IMG/VR virus record: IMGVR_UViG_3300030104_002310
Coordinates: 1 to 57,114 of that record
Reading direction: 5' to 3' (one strand)
From: a virus
DNA: 57,114 nt
This document shows positions 1 to 8,533 of the stretch, piece after piece. The number at the start of each line of letters is the position of its first letter. Position 1 is the stretch's first letter. The translations under genes were made by a program, and so were the position numbers. The notes under the pieces are model-generated. The model ran no database searches. It saw only the letters and a program-made list of their open reading frames with translations, and was not told the DNA's origin.

Positions 1-1140
1 TTTCGGTTTGATTGTGAATCAGCTAGTGAATTGCAACGAGAATTGCTTGGCACTAAGGCTGACATCGAAGATAGCCTTCAACAAACATTTCCTACTATTG
101 TAGAGGAACGCTGGTCAGAAAAGACTGGTAAACGATTGAAGGATAAAGTTACGGTGTTTAACCCTGCTTCAACCAAACAGATTGCTGAACGGTTTAAAGT
201 AAAGTATAGTTGGAAAGCCCCTGTCAGTGAGAAGGGGAATCCAAACTGTGACACTAAAGTATTAAAGTCATTGAAGTTCCCAGAAGCCCGCTCTATCCTT
301 GAGTACCGTGATGCCCAGAAGTTGCTGGGTATGGTGGACGATTGGATGTTGCGGGCCTGTGTGTCTGGTGCTGGTACGATTCATGGTCAGTTCAACCACC
401 AAGGTGCTGCGACTGGCCGTGCTACGCACTCGCAACCAAACATTGCACAAGTTGATAAGAACCCCAAGTCACGCAGGCTTTGGAAGCCTCACGATGGTCA
501 TGTCCAAGTTGGCTCTGACCTGAGTGGCCTTGAGCTACGTATGTTGGCTCATCAGATGGCCGAGTTTGACGGTGGTGCTTACGCTAAGGAAATTCTTGAA
601 GGCGATATTCATACTACTAACATGAATGCCGCAGGCTTGAGCGATAGGGACCAAGCAAAAACATTTATTTACGGCTTCCTATATGGTGCCGGATCAGAAA
701 AGATTGGTCAGATTGTTGGTGGCAATGCGCGTGACGGTCAACAACTTAAAGATAAATTCCTAAGGCGATTGCCTGCACTTAAGAAAGTTATTCAGAATGT
801 CCAATTCCAATCGGCTAAGTATGGCAGTGTTGTTCTCTTGGATGGTCGCCGTGTTCCTGTACGGAGTGATCACGCAGCTCTTAACACTTTATTACAGGGA
901 AATGGTGCAGTTGTTTCTAAACTCTGGATCGTACTGGCCCACCGGTCCCTTTCCCCCAAGGGGGTAAAGATGATGGGGTGGATTCATGACGAGATCCAAA
1001 CGTCCTGTCCTCCAGACATTGCTGAAGAGACTGGTAAAGAACTGGTTCGCTGCGCCCAAGAAGCAGGAAGAAAACTTGGCATTAGAATGCCGGTGGACGC
1101 AGAGTATGTGATTGGAGAATCATGGGCAGATACCCATTAG
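1..1140 (+). CDS. T7-like family-A DNA polymerase, C-terminal part
   Basis: Replicative DNA polymerase, palm and fingers region; it extends the primer strand during phage replication. The frame is open from base 1, so the N-terminal part, including the exonuclease domain, lies outside the window. Motif A (DLSGLELRMLAH, Asp codon at 517-519), motif B (the AKTFIYGFLYGAG block, about 655-700) and motif C (HDE at 985-993) are all present and closely follow the T7 gp5 pattern, including the EKIGQIVGG and HAALNTLLQ blocks. Both catalytic aspartates are kept, so it should be active. Its stop codon overlaps the start of the next gene by 19 bases, indicating co-transcription. The family is clear; only the missing N-terminus is uncertain. 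The fused 3'-5' exonuclease state cannot be judged from here. Confidence 0.95.
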   Translation, partial: FRFDCESASELQRELLGTKADIEDSLQQTFPTIVEERWSEKTGKRLKDKVTVFNPASTKQIAERFKVKYSWKAPVSEKGNPNCDTKVLKSLKFPEARSILEYRDAQKLLGMVDDWMLRACVSGAGTIHGQFNHQGAATGRATHSQPNIAQVDKNPKSRRLWKPHDGHVQVGSDLSGLELRMLAHQMAEFDGGAYAKEILEGDIHTTNMNAAGLSDRDQAKTFIYGFLYGAGSEKIGQIVGGNARDGQQLKDKFLRRLPALKKVIQNVQFQSAKYGSVVLLDGRRVPVRSDHAALNTLLQGNGAVVSKLWIVLAHRSLSPKGVKMMGWIHDEIQTSCPPDIAEETGKELVRCAQEAGRKLGIRMPVDAEYVIGESWADTH

Positions 1141-1655
1141 TTGTATATTTGTATAGTAATTTAGATCACCCAAACAAGTGGCAAAATATTATACACCGGC
1201 TTTTAATTAGCCCTGCAAAATGGACTCATATAGGTATTTCTGTGGGCCAAGCGCATTTCTTTTTTACGCATACTCAGGGATCGGTAGTTACTACTAATAA
1301 AGCAGTATTCAAATTAATGAAGCCTCATACGTTATTGTTTCTTCCTAGCGTTGAAATAACACTAGAAAAATTAAAAGAAATTATGCCTAAATATCCTTCT
1401 TATTCTAGATGGGATATGTTTTATTACGGATTGGCTAGATTTATTCCGATTAAATATGTAGGATGGACACGACCTAAAGCATGTGGAGACGGTGCGTGTG
1501 AAGTGTTAAATAGATTAGGTATCCCAGTTCCGGCATTTGATGGCTATAACATAGAAAACATTAGGAGATGGTTACATGAAAATAATTTCGTTCTCTGGGA
1601 GAGCAGGTATCGGCAAAACAACAATAGTAAGGGAACTGATGGGTCATCTGTATGA
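1122..1655 (+). CDS. Unknown protein, possible permuted papain-fold (NlpC/P60-like) hydrolase
   Basis: A 177-residue protein that I do not firmly recognise. The ATG at 1122 has a GGAG sequence at good spacing and overlaps the end of the polymerase, which supports the start. It contains a THIGI segment near residue 36 and a later CGDGACEVLNRLG segment near residue 121. A His strand followed by a Cys at the start of a helix is the order seen in circularly permuted papain-fold amidases of the YiiX type, so a peptidase or amidase role is possible. That would matter because no endolysin was found elsewhere. The resemblance is weak. The DNA looks richer in A+T than the polymerase before it. The 3' end overlaps the next gene by 80 bases in another frame. 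Confidence 0.6.
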   Translation: MGRYPLVVYLYSNLDHPNKWQNIIHRLLISPAKWTHIGISVGQAHFFFTHTQGSVVTTNKAVFKLMKPHTLLFLPSVEITLEKLKEIMPKYPSYSRWDMFYYGLARFIPIKYVGWTRPKACGDGACEVLNRLGIPVPAFDGYNIENIRRWLHENNFVLWESRYRQNNNSKGTDGSSV

Positions 1656-2313
1656 AGATGGTTTCTTTCCGGTCTACCTTCCCTTTGCTGCCGCTCTTAA
1701 AGAAGAAGCAGATAAAGCTGGTTACGGCAAAGAAGAAGATCCAGTAGGATACAGAAAGTATTGCCAAAACTGGGGCGCAAAGATGCGCGAACAAAATCAA
1801 GACTATTGGATTGATAAGTGGGTGGAGCAATATGAAAAACATTTGTTTAAGGAAACGTCTGGAGAACGAGAGTCAGAAACAGTTATTCTCGTTGACGATT
1901 GTAGATATGTTAATGAAACAGAAGCAATTAAACTTAGAGGAGGCAAAACGGTTTTTGTTGCAGGAGGAAAACGAACTCTTGCAAATGAAAATGTCCCTTG
2001 GAGAAAACATGAATCCGAAGCTCTTGCAAACCTTATTGAAAAAACTCTTAAGCACCGTCCAGAAGCTTTAACTCCTTTTTGTCATTTGTTTTGGAATAAT
2101 AAAAGCCTAGAAGACCTAGAAGAAAATTTATTTGTTGCTTATGAAGACTGGCTTGAAGACGAACCATGTGATTGCGAGTTGTGTCTTGCTCGTAGAGAAG
2201 GAAGAGAACCTGATATGGGTACAGTTTTTGAAGAGATAAAAGAAATCTTGTTGTCAGAAAATATTGATCCTTCGGAGATTTTTGATGCAGATGCCAACAA
2301 CAGCGATCCTTGA
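1576..2313 (+). CDS. Deoxynucleoside monophosphate kinase-like P-loop protein
   Basis: A 245-residue protein with an N-terminal Walker A loop, GRAGIGKTT (about residues 8-16), and a later VILVDDCRYVNETEAI segment. The DDxRxxNE block followed by a Gly-Gly strand and a HESE sequence is the pattern of phage dNMP kinases of the T4 gene 1 type, which phosphorylate dNMPs to dNDPs for replication. Placement beside the polymerase, exonuclease and ribonucleotide reductase fits nucleotide supply. An AGGAG sequence 8 bases before the ATG supports the start. A CDCELC cluster near residue 199 could bind a metal and is unusual for this family. Other P-loop kinases are possible. The last 29 bases overlap the exonuclease gene. 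Confidence 0.65.
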   Translation: MKIISFSGRAGIGKTTIVRELMGHLYEDGFFPVYLPFAAALKEEADKAGYGKEEDPVGYRKYCQNWGAKMREQNQDYWIDKWVEQYEKHLFKETSGERESETVILVDDCRYVNETEAIKLRGGKTVFVAGGKRTLANENVPWRKHESEALANLIEKTLKHRPEALTPFCHLFWNNKSLEDLEENLFVAYEDWLEDEPCDCELCLARREGREPDMGTVFEEIKEILLSENIDPSEIFDADANNSDP

Positions 2314-2983
2314 TGGAGATATCATTGCGTATAAATTAGCGTGTAAAGTAGATGTGTACGGCGATGAGTATCTTCTCCAGAATATTAGAGAGTATGTAGC
2401 CAGTTGGACTCCTTATGAATGTGAGGACGTTGTACTAGCGTTTAGCTGTAGCCGAGAAGATAACTACCGTAGGAAGTATTGGCCTGATTATAAAGCCCAC
2501 CGAAGTAGTGTCTCTAAGCCCGACTCAATGATTGATGTCATTAACTCAATAAAGGCGTTGTATAAAATTGCTTATACTCCTCACCTAGAGGCAGACGATC
2601 TAATGGGCATGGAAGCATCTGGCGAACGAGCTATTGCTGTAACCATTGACAAAGACCTAAGGTGTACTCCGGGCTGGCACTGGAACCCTGACAAGGAATG
2701 GGAGCCTCGCTACCTTACAGTAGAGCAGGCTGATCGTTTCTTTTACAAGCAATGGCTTATGGGGGACAGTACAGATAAGATACCGGGCATTCCTAAGGTA
2801 GGCCCAGTTAAAGCAGATAGAATACTAGAACAAAATAGCCCCGCTAATTGGGAAGCTATTGTTATGGTAGAGTATGAAAAAAGGGGCTTGACAGAGGAAT
2901 ATGCTCTAAGTCAGGCAACTTCAGTTAGAATTTTAAGAGATAAAGAAGAACCATGTTTATGGCAAACAAGCTGGATGGGTTAA
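2285..2983 (+). CDS. T7 gp6-like 5'-3' exonuclease (FEN/PIN fold)
   Basis: This nuclease would remove RNA primers and help degrade host DNA to recycle nucleotides. It has the LDGDIIAYK start, the YKAHR block, the metal-binding EADDLMG and TIDKD segments, and a QWLMGDSTDKIPGIPKVGP helix-hairpin-helix region, all as in T7 gp6 and other flap-endonuclease-fold enzymes. The length of about 232 residues is somewhat short for the family. I chose the ATG at 2285 because GGAG sits 7 bases upstream; a second in-frame ATG follows at 2291, and an upstream TTG at 2264 lacks support. It overlaps the kinase-like gene on its left by 29 bases and the reductase gene on its right by 31 bases, so translation is probably coupled. 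Confidence 0.85.
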   Translation: MQMPTTAILDGDIIAYKLACKVDVYGDEYLLQNIREYVASWTPYECEDVVLAFSCSREDNYRRKYWPDYKAHRSSVSKPDSMIDVINSIKALYKIAYTPHLEADDLMGMEASGERAIAVTIDKDLRCTPGWHWNPDKEWEPRYLTVEQADRFFYKQWLMGDSTDKIPGIPKVGPVKADRILEQNSPANWEAIVMVEYEKRGLTEEYALSQATSVRILRDKEEPCLWQTSWMG

Positions 2984-4908
2984 AAAACCCAGATATTAGC
3001 TACGAAGGGATACGAACAATGAATTTTTTTGGTGATTTCATCCATCAGTCTCGCTACGCAAAGTGGCGTAATGACCTCTCAAGACGAGAAACTTGGACCG
3101 AAACAGTTGATCGATACTGGAATTGGATGTGTGGTAAATTCCCCATCCTTAAAACTAGAGAGGACATTAGAGAGGCAATTCTAAAAAAGAATATTATGCC
3201 TAGTATGAGAGCAATGATGACCGCTGGTCCCGCTGCTGATAGGGATAATACCTGTACTTATAACTGTTCTTATATTGCACTAGATAGCCCTAAGGCAATG
3301 CAAGAACTTTGTTATATTCTGATGAATGGCACCGGAGTAGGATTTTCTGTTGAAGAAAGTGTAATCGAGCAGTGGCCTATAGTCCCTGAGTCTATTGAAA
3401 GAATTGATGAAGTTATCGAAGTAGAGGACTCCAAAGAAGGATGGTCTATTGCTGTATATGAACTTATGATGCACCTGTACGAGGGGTGCCACCCTACGTG
3501 GGATGTCTCTAAGGTGCGGCCATCTGGGGCTAGGCTCAAGACATTTGGAGGACGAGCTTCTGGACCCGGACCTCTTGAAGATGTGTTTAGATTTATTACT
3601 AACATGTTCTATAACAAAAGAGGCAAGAAGCTTAAGCCTGTAGATGTTCACGACATTGCTTGCTCTATTGGTAATGCTATTGTTGTTGGAGGAGTGCGTA
3701 GGTCTGCTATGATCTCACTGTCGGATTTGACCGATTACGACATGGCTAAGTGTAAGTCAGGTAACTGGTGGGAGCAGGAGAGCCAGCGTTCTCTTGCTAA
3801 CAACTCTGCTATTTATAATTCTAAGCCTTCAATGTCTGAGTTTCTTCAGGAGTGGGCACACCTGTACGAGTCACGTTCGGGTGAGCGTGGTATCTTTAAT
3901 CGATACGGAACTCAAAAGTGTATGGAAAACACTCAAAGAGATAACAATTACAAGTTTGGTACTAACCCGTGCGGGGAGATTACTCTCCGAAGCAAGCAGT
4001 TCTGTAACCTTACAGAAGTAGTTATTAGATCAGAAGATTGTAGCATTGATATTGAAGAAAAGATTGAACAGGCTACTATCCTTGGCACACTCCAGTCATC
4101 CCTTACGCATTTCCCTTTCTTGTCCGAAGAATGGAAAAAGAATAGCGAAGAAGAAAGATTGCTTGGAGTTTCACTAACTGGTATTTGGGACAACCCAATT
4201 ACTTATGGAAAGATTTCTATGGGACAGCTTAGGGGGCGACTTAAAAGATGGAGAGAGTTGACCCACGAGATTAACGCTGACTGGGCGCACCGGATCGGTA
4301 TTAATCCAAGTGCTGCAATTACAACGGTCAAACCCTCAGGAACCGTGTCCTGCCTTGTGGACTCTGCTTCAGGGATTCATCCGCGTTACGCGCAGCAGTA
4401 CATTAGAAGAGTTAGAATGGATATCAAAGACCCCCTAAGCACCCTCATGCTTGACCAAGGTGTCCCGCACGAACGCTGCATGAACAACCCGGACTCCACT
4501 ATCATCTTCGAGTTCCCGCTTGCTGCTCCGGCCAATGCCATGACTCGCAACGAAGTCTCAGCTATGAGACACCTTGAGTTGTGGATGACGTACAAAAAGT
4601 ATTGGACTGATCACAACCCATCAGTCACAATCGAATATACAGATGATGAATACATGGAGATTGGTGATTGGGTTTATCGTAACTTCGATGACATCCAAGG
4701 AATTTCTTTCCTACCAAAAACAGAACATGTTTACAAGCAAGCTCCTTTTGAGCCAATTGATAATGTTGCCTATCTAGTAAGATGCGATAAAATGCCCATG
4801 ATTAAATGGTCAAAGCTTTCTGAATACGAGCTTGAAGATACTACCAAAGCAAGTCAAACACTTGCCTGTACAGGCGGTGCTTGCGAACTTGTAGACTTAA
4901 CCGATTAG
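2953..4908 (+). CDS. nrdJ: Class II (adenosylcobalamin-dependent) ribonucleotide reductase
   Basis: Reduces ribonucleotides to deoxyribonucleotides and needs vitamin B12, so the host must make or import it. The 651-residue protein is of the monomeric type. NPCGEI is followed by FCNL with exactly 11 residues between the two cysteines, matching the radical Cys408 and disulfide Cys419 spacing of the Lactobacillus leichmannii enzyme. NTCTYNCSYI supplies the partner cysteine near the N-terminus, TVKPSGTVS forms the phosphate-binding loop, and the C-terminal CTGGAC holds the redox pair that re-reduces the active site. It appears intact. Two in-frame ATGs (2953 and 2959) are possible starts; neither has a strong Shine-Dalgarno sequence. 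Marine T7-like phages often carry this gene among the replication genes. Confidence 0.93.
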   Translation: MFMANKLDGLKNPDISYEGIRTMNFFGDFIHQSRYAKWRNDLSRRETWTETVDRYWNWMCGKFPILKTREDIREAILKKNIMPSMRAMMTAGPAADRDNTCTYNCSYIALDSPKAMQELCYILMNGTGVGFSVEESVIEQWPIVPESIERIDEVIEVEDSKEGWSIAVYELMMHLYEGCHPTWDVSKVRPSGARLKTFGGRASGPGPLEDVFRFITNMFYNKRGKKLKPVDVHDIACSIGNAIVVGGVRRSAMISLSDLTDYDMAKCKSGNWWEQESQRSLANNSAIYNSKPSMSEFLQEWAHLYESRSGERGIFNRYGTQKCMENTQRDNNYKFGTNPCGEITLRSKQFCNLTEVVIRSEDCSIDIEEKIEQATILGTLQSSLTHFPFLSEEWKKNSEEERLLGVSLTGIWDNPITYGKISMGQLRGRLKRWRELTHEINADWAHRIGINPSAAITTVKPSGTVSCLVDSASGIHPRYAQQYIRRVRMDIKDPLSTLMLDQGVPHERCMNNPDSTIIFEFPLAAPANAMTRNEVSAMRHLELWMTYKKYWTDHNPSVTIEYTDDEYMEIGDWVYRNFDDIQGISFLPKTEHVYKQAPFEPIDNVAYLVRCDKMPMIKWSKLSEYELEDTTKASQTLACTGGACELVDLTD

Positions 4909-4916
4909 GAGAACGA

Positions 4917-5168
4917 ATGCATAATATTGAACAAGTAATTAGAAGACTCAGATTAAGCGGGAGTGGCATCTCAGCTACACCCGGCGAAATTAGAATGCTT
5001 TTTATTTATTTACTTAAAAAAGTAGAGGACTTAGAAAATGAAATTTCCTTATATAGATCCGAAACTTGTGGAACAACTGGAGAAGTTGTTTCCCCCACTG
5101 GACCTAAACTTAGAGGACGCGGAAGACCCAAAACTGAATCTAAAGGTAGCTCATCGAGCGGGAGCTAG
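4917..5168 (+). CDS. Small basic-tailed protein with AT-hook-like motif
   Basis: An 83-residue protein of unknown function. The start at 4917 is supported by TAGGAG directly after the reductase stop, 6-7 bases upstream. The first 45 residues look helical and end in a leucine-rich VEDLENEIS heptad pattern. The tail contains RGRGRPK, which resembles the AT-hook core that binds the minor groove of AT-rich DNA, and ends in a serine-rich stretch. The AT-hook reading is my inference. The 3' half overlaps the next gene in another frame by 131 bases, so part of the low-complexity tail may simply follow from the overlap. Confidence 0.55.
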   Translation: MHNIEQVIRRLRLSGSGISATPGEIRMLFIYLLKKVEDLENEISLYRSETCGTTGEVVSPTGPKLRGRGRPKTESKGSSSSGS

Positions 5169-5223
5169 GGAATTAATTTTAAAACTTAAAGGAATTTCTG
5201 AACAGCAGAACAGGAGGCAGTAA
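5038..5223 (+). CDS. Small unknown protein upstream of the virion genes
   Basis: A 61-residue, mostly helical, charged protein of unknown function. It has a GAGG sequence 9 bases before the ATG and its stop is directly followed by the next ATG, which supports it as a real gene. Its first two thirds lie inside the 3' end of the preceding gene in another frame. Short proteins at this position, between the replication block and the head genes, are common in marine T7-like phages. No motif was recognised. Confidence 0.6.
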   Translation: MKFPYIDPKLVEQLEKLFPPLDLNLEDAEDPKLNLKVAHRAGARELILKLKGISEQQNRRQ

Positions 5224-6477
5224 ATGTTGACATTTACAGGAGGTTATTTAGACGATTTGGGCGATCCTGAGCAAGTAGAAAGTATGCAAGCTCAAGGAGT
5301 TGCAGACTACCAATTTGAAAACGTCTTAGAACGATACGCAAGTCAAGCATGGGCTGGCGGTGAAGGCGAAGGACTACCAGATTGGCTAGGAAGTTCTAAT
5401 AATAACGCAACTAATGCCTTTGCTGCTGTCAATGCTGCTTTTGGTAATTGGACAGGTAGAATGACCGGGGCTACGGAAAACATTAACACACAGTTTTACA
5501 ATCAATTAGGCGGTCTTAAAATTGATGACGGTGGTTATTTAGAAGCTTCTTCGGCAGCTTTAGAAAAAATGACTCAAAATGTTGATGAAGCTACTCGCTT
5601 GCTTGGACAAAAACAAAATACAATTAGAACTATTGGTGATTTGCATAAAGTCTATAAAAAAGATAAGCAAAAAAGAGAACGAGCTATTAAAGCCCTTGAA
5701 ATGGAAACGCCTGAAACAGGGCAAACAATCTCTTATCGAGATCCTCTTACAGGAAAACGAGTAACTCATAATGTTGGAGGAGAATTCTCGGCTGAAAATA
5801 GAATGGGTGTTCGGAATACAGATGCTTATGGTCAAGCTAGAGAATGGATTGCAAATAGAATTAACCAACAGCAAGAAGCATACCACGATATGGTTTTAAC
5901 AGAAGACTGGATTCGTGATAATCAAATGAGTGATTGGCAAAGTCGAGAATGGGGTGGACAAACCCAATATCTTTTAAATACAAACCCCACTACTGATCAA
6001 GAAACATGGGGCACTTACGAGGAGATGTTAAACCTACAGACAAGCCGAAATTCAAATACCGACCAATGGTCCCATATTGCTCTTAACGAATTTTTTGGTG
6101 GTAATGACATTACCTTAAAATTCTTTAGAAACCAAAACGACGAAATGGATGTTTCAAGCCAAGCGTGGTCAACTACTCAAAATTTATATGATGCTTTTGC
6201 TTCAATTGCTAGCTCTACTTACGGTAATTTATATGACGCTGGGTTTAATACAGTCGGGCAATCTATGTTAGCTTCAGAGTTAACAGGTAAAAGTGTTCAA
6301 GACGCAGAAGAAACTATGACAGCCCAATCTTTTAAAGCGCAAGATCAACAAAAAGCTTTGCGTAAATCGCTTAAACAAGCTAATGAATTATTCCAAAAAA
6401 CAAAAGGTAAACTCCGTAAAAACGACAAACAACCTAAAGCTAGGTTCGGAGGATTTAGAAAGGATACCCCAGCATGA
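5224..6477 (+). CDS. Unknown probable virion protein before the portal
   Basis: A 417-residue protein rich in Gln, Asn and Ala, with a basic C-terminal tail. A strong AGGAGG sequence 7 bases upstream supports the ATG at 5224. No catalytic motif was seen. The middle (about residues 110-170) and the C-terminal 60 residues look like charged helices and could form coiled coils. Its place just before the portal matches small virion or tail-assembly genes such as T7 gp6.7 to gp7.3, so a structural or assembly role is likely but is based on position only. It ends in an ATGA overlap with the next gene. Confidence 0.7.
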   Translation: MLTFTGGYLDDLGDPEQVESMQAQGVADYQFENVLERYASQAWAGGEGEGLPDWLGSSNNNATNAFAAVNAAFGNWTGRMTGATENINTQFYNQLGGLKIDDGGYLEASSAALEKMTQNVDEATRLLGQKQNTIRTIGDLHKVYKKDKQKRERAIKALEMETPETGQTISYRDPLTGKRVTHNVGGEFSAENRMGVRNTDAYGQAREWIANRINQQQEAYHDMVLTEDWIRDNQMSDWQSREWGGQTQYLLNTNPTTDQETWGTYEEMLNLQTSRNSNTDQWSHIALNEFFGGNDITLKFFRNQNDEMDVSSQAWSTTQNLYDAFASIASSTYGNLYDAGFNTVGQSMLASELTGKSVQDAEETMTAQSFKAQDQQKALRKSLKQANELFQKTKGKLRKNDKQPKARFGGFRKDTPA

Positions 6478-6953
6478 TGATTCCACCCGGAAAACTCAAC
6501 GGGTCTTTACCCGGACCTTATTATTTCGGCGGCGGTAGTTATACAGCCCCACAAATTGATATGGATGCCCAGCTTCGTAACGCTCAGGCTTCAGCAGGAT
6601 TTGCTAGAGAACAGTCAGAACTTGCTCACGCCCAAGCTTTAGAAATGGAAGCTACTCGTAACGCTTACGCTAGTGCTATTTCTGAACGAGAGCAGCAAAA
6701 CGAAGCCCAGTTGGCAGCACAGCAGCAGTCTATGGAAGATATGCTTAGTGATGTTCAAGCTGGAGTAGAAGAAGAGGAAGAAGAAGGCATTACTAGTGTT
6801 AACTTCTTTACATCATTAATGAATGCCATGCAGGGCGGTACAGGCACCGCTATGCCCGGTATGGGTGGGCCTATGTCTGGTGACGATGGTTCCGGTCCAA
6901 CTATGACCGCTGACACAGGTGCCCAGCCTTATAGCGGCGCGAGGCCCGTTTAA
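6474..6953 (+). CDS. Gly/Ala/Gln-rich protein, possibly gp7.3-like
   Basis: A 159-residue protein with an N-terminal Gly/Pro region, a central Ala/Gln/Glu helix (about residues 30-100, ending in a run of six Glu) and a Gly/Met-rich tail. It starts in a 4-base ATGA overlap with the preceding gene and ends in a TAATG overlap with the portal gene, so it belongs to the same translation unit. T7 gp7.3, a small low-complexity virion protein, occupies a similar place; the assignment here is from position and composition only. Confidence 0.65.
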   Translation: MMIPPGKLNGSLPGPYYFGGGSYTAPQIDMDAQLRNAQASAGFAREQSELAHAQALEMEATRNAYASAISEREQQNEAQLAAQQQSMEDMLSDVQAGVEEEEEEGITSVNFFTSLMNAMQGGTGTAMPGMGGPMSGDDGSGPTMTADTGAQPYSGARPV

Positions 6954-8515
6954 TGAGTATTCCTCCCGAAGGAAGTATTTACGAGCGTTTTAGATTATTA
7001 GATACAAATAGAACAAGTAAATTAGACAGAGCGCGTGATTGCTCTATGCTTACTATTCCGTCTGTATTACCTCCAGAAGAATGGACAGAGCAAGATGCTT
7101 TAGTCCAACCCAGTTCTTCAATGCCTGCAAGAGGGGTGACTAATCTTGCCTCCCGTATGCTTTCAGCTTTAATTCCTTTAAATGATTTACCGTTCTTCCA
7201 GTTTGAAGTTAAAACTGGCGAAGAGCTTGACCCTAAAGTTGGTGCTTTTTTAGATGTTATTGCTAATCAAGTTTACACTAAAATTATTGGCGGCAACTTT
7301 AGAGAAACTGTTTTTACAGCTTTGCAGCATCTCATTATTACAGGTGATGTTATGGTTGTAATGGAAGATGATTTTGATTTTAGAATTATTCGACAAGATC
7401 ACTACGTAATCCGTCGAGATATTGTTGGAAATCCTGTTGAAATTATTCATTTAGAATTTGTTGCCGATGATTCTAACGAACCGGCTTTAGATCAATACGA
7501 TAGTTCTAATGTCTATGGACGCAAAGGCTATAAAACCCAGTTTGTTAGATTAACCTATAACGAAACAGATAATAATTGGAACGTCAGAAGAGAAGACACT
7601 AACGGTACTGTACTTGATGATGGTACTTATACCGTATTACCTTATTCATGTTTAAGATGGACTGCTATCCCCGGAGAAAATTACGGTCGATCTCATTGTG
7701 AAGAGATTTACGGTGACATTCAAACTTTAGAATCTTATACTCAGGCTATGCTTGAGGGTATGGCAGCTTCTAGTGCATTCTGGATTGGAGTTAATCCAGC
7801 AGGTGTAACTAATATTGAAGATGTCGCAGGTCGAGATAACGGTTCGTATATTTCAGCTAGACGAGAAGATATTTTTACTATTTCACCTTCTGATACCCTT
7901 AATCCTCAAATTCAATCTGTATCAGCGGCTGTTGAAACTATGCGTAGAGAAGTGTCTACGTCATTTTTAATGTCAGCAGGAGCTATTCCTTCTGGTGATC
8001 GTGTTACCGCTACGGCTGTTCGTATGATTGGCTCTGAATTAGAGACAGTTCTCGGAGGAGCTTTCTCTTCTATTGCTAGAGACATGATGCAGCCTATTGT
8101 TGAAAGAGCAGTATTTTTAATGATTGATCAACGATTAATTGATCCTAGATTAGCACAGCAATTCTCAGATGAAGGCGTGCTTTCTGTTGAAATTATTACA
8201 GGTCTTCAGGCTCTTTCTAGAGATTCTGATTTAACTAAACTTATTCAAATGGGTGAAATGGTGCGTAACCTTCCGCCCGAATCGTTGGCAACCTTTAAAT
8301 GGGATGCTTATACAACAGCACTTATTACTGCTCTTGGTCTTGATCCAGCTAACTGGGTGAAGTCTGAACAGGAAGTGCAGCAAGAACAGCAGGCTGCTAT
8401 GGCACAGCAAATGGCTATGCAGTCAGAACAGCAAGCTGCCCAGATGGGTATGCAAGCTGCTACAGGTCTTGCAGAACAGGCTATTGGTGGCATGATGTCG
8501 CCGGGAACCGCATAA
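6953..8515 (+). CDS. Portal protein (head-tail connector, T7 gp8-like)
   Basis: Forms the ring at the unique capsid vertex through which DNA is packaged and ejected. The 520-residue length is close to T7 gp8. Recognisable family blocks are the N-terminal YERFRLLDTNRTSKLDRARD region, LASRMLSALIPLNDLPFF, the RQDHYVIRRD strand region, and the late QPIVERAVFLMI and FKWDAYTTAL segments. The C-terminal 60 residues are rich in Gln, Ala and Met, as usual for this family. The start overlaps the previous stop (TAATG). It is followed after 18 bases by the scaffold gene, the standard order. Confidence 0.92.
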   Translation: MSIPPEGSIYERFRLLDTNRTSKLDRARDCSMLTIPSVLPPEEWTEQDALVQPSSSMPARGVTNLASRMLSALIPLNDLPFFQFEVKTGEELDPKVGAFLDVIANQVYTKIIGGNFRETVFTALQHLIITGDVMVVMEDDFDFRIIRQDHYVIRRDIVGNPVEIIHLEFVADDSNEPALDQYDSSNVYGRKGYKTQFVRLTYNETDNNWNVRREDTNGTVLDDGTYTVLPYSCLRWTAIPGENYGRSHCEEIYGDIQTLESYTQAMLEGMAASSAFWIGVNPAGVTNIEDVAGRDNGSYISARREDIFTISPSDTLNPQIQSVSAAVETMRREVSTSFLMSAGAIPSGDRVTATAVRMIGSELETVLGGAFSSIARDMMQPIVERAVFLMIDQRLIDPRLAQQFSDEGVLSVEIITGLQALSRDSDLTKLIQMGEMVRNLPPESLATFKWDAYTTALITALGLDPANWVKSEQEVQQEQQAAMAQQMAMQSEQQAAQMGMQAATGLAEQAIGGMMSPGTA

Positions 8516-8533
8516 CATGGAGAACGAATTAAT

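Noticed and set aside
3280-3651. Reverse-strand frames opposite the ribonucleotide reductase
   Set aside because: Shadow frames of a conserved enzyme; no start signals and no recognisable protein features.
4495-4503. CCACTATCA inside the ribonucleotide reductase gene
   Set aside because: Lies in coding sequence without the T-rich start, hairpins or gene boundary that accompany the early copies.
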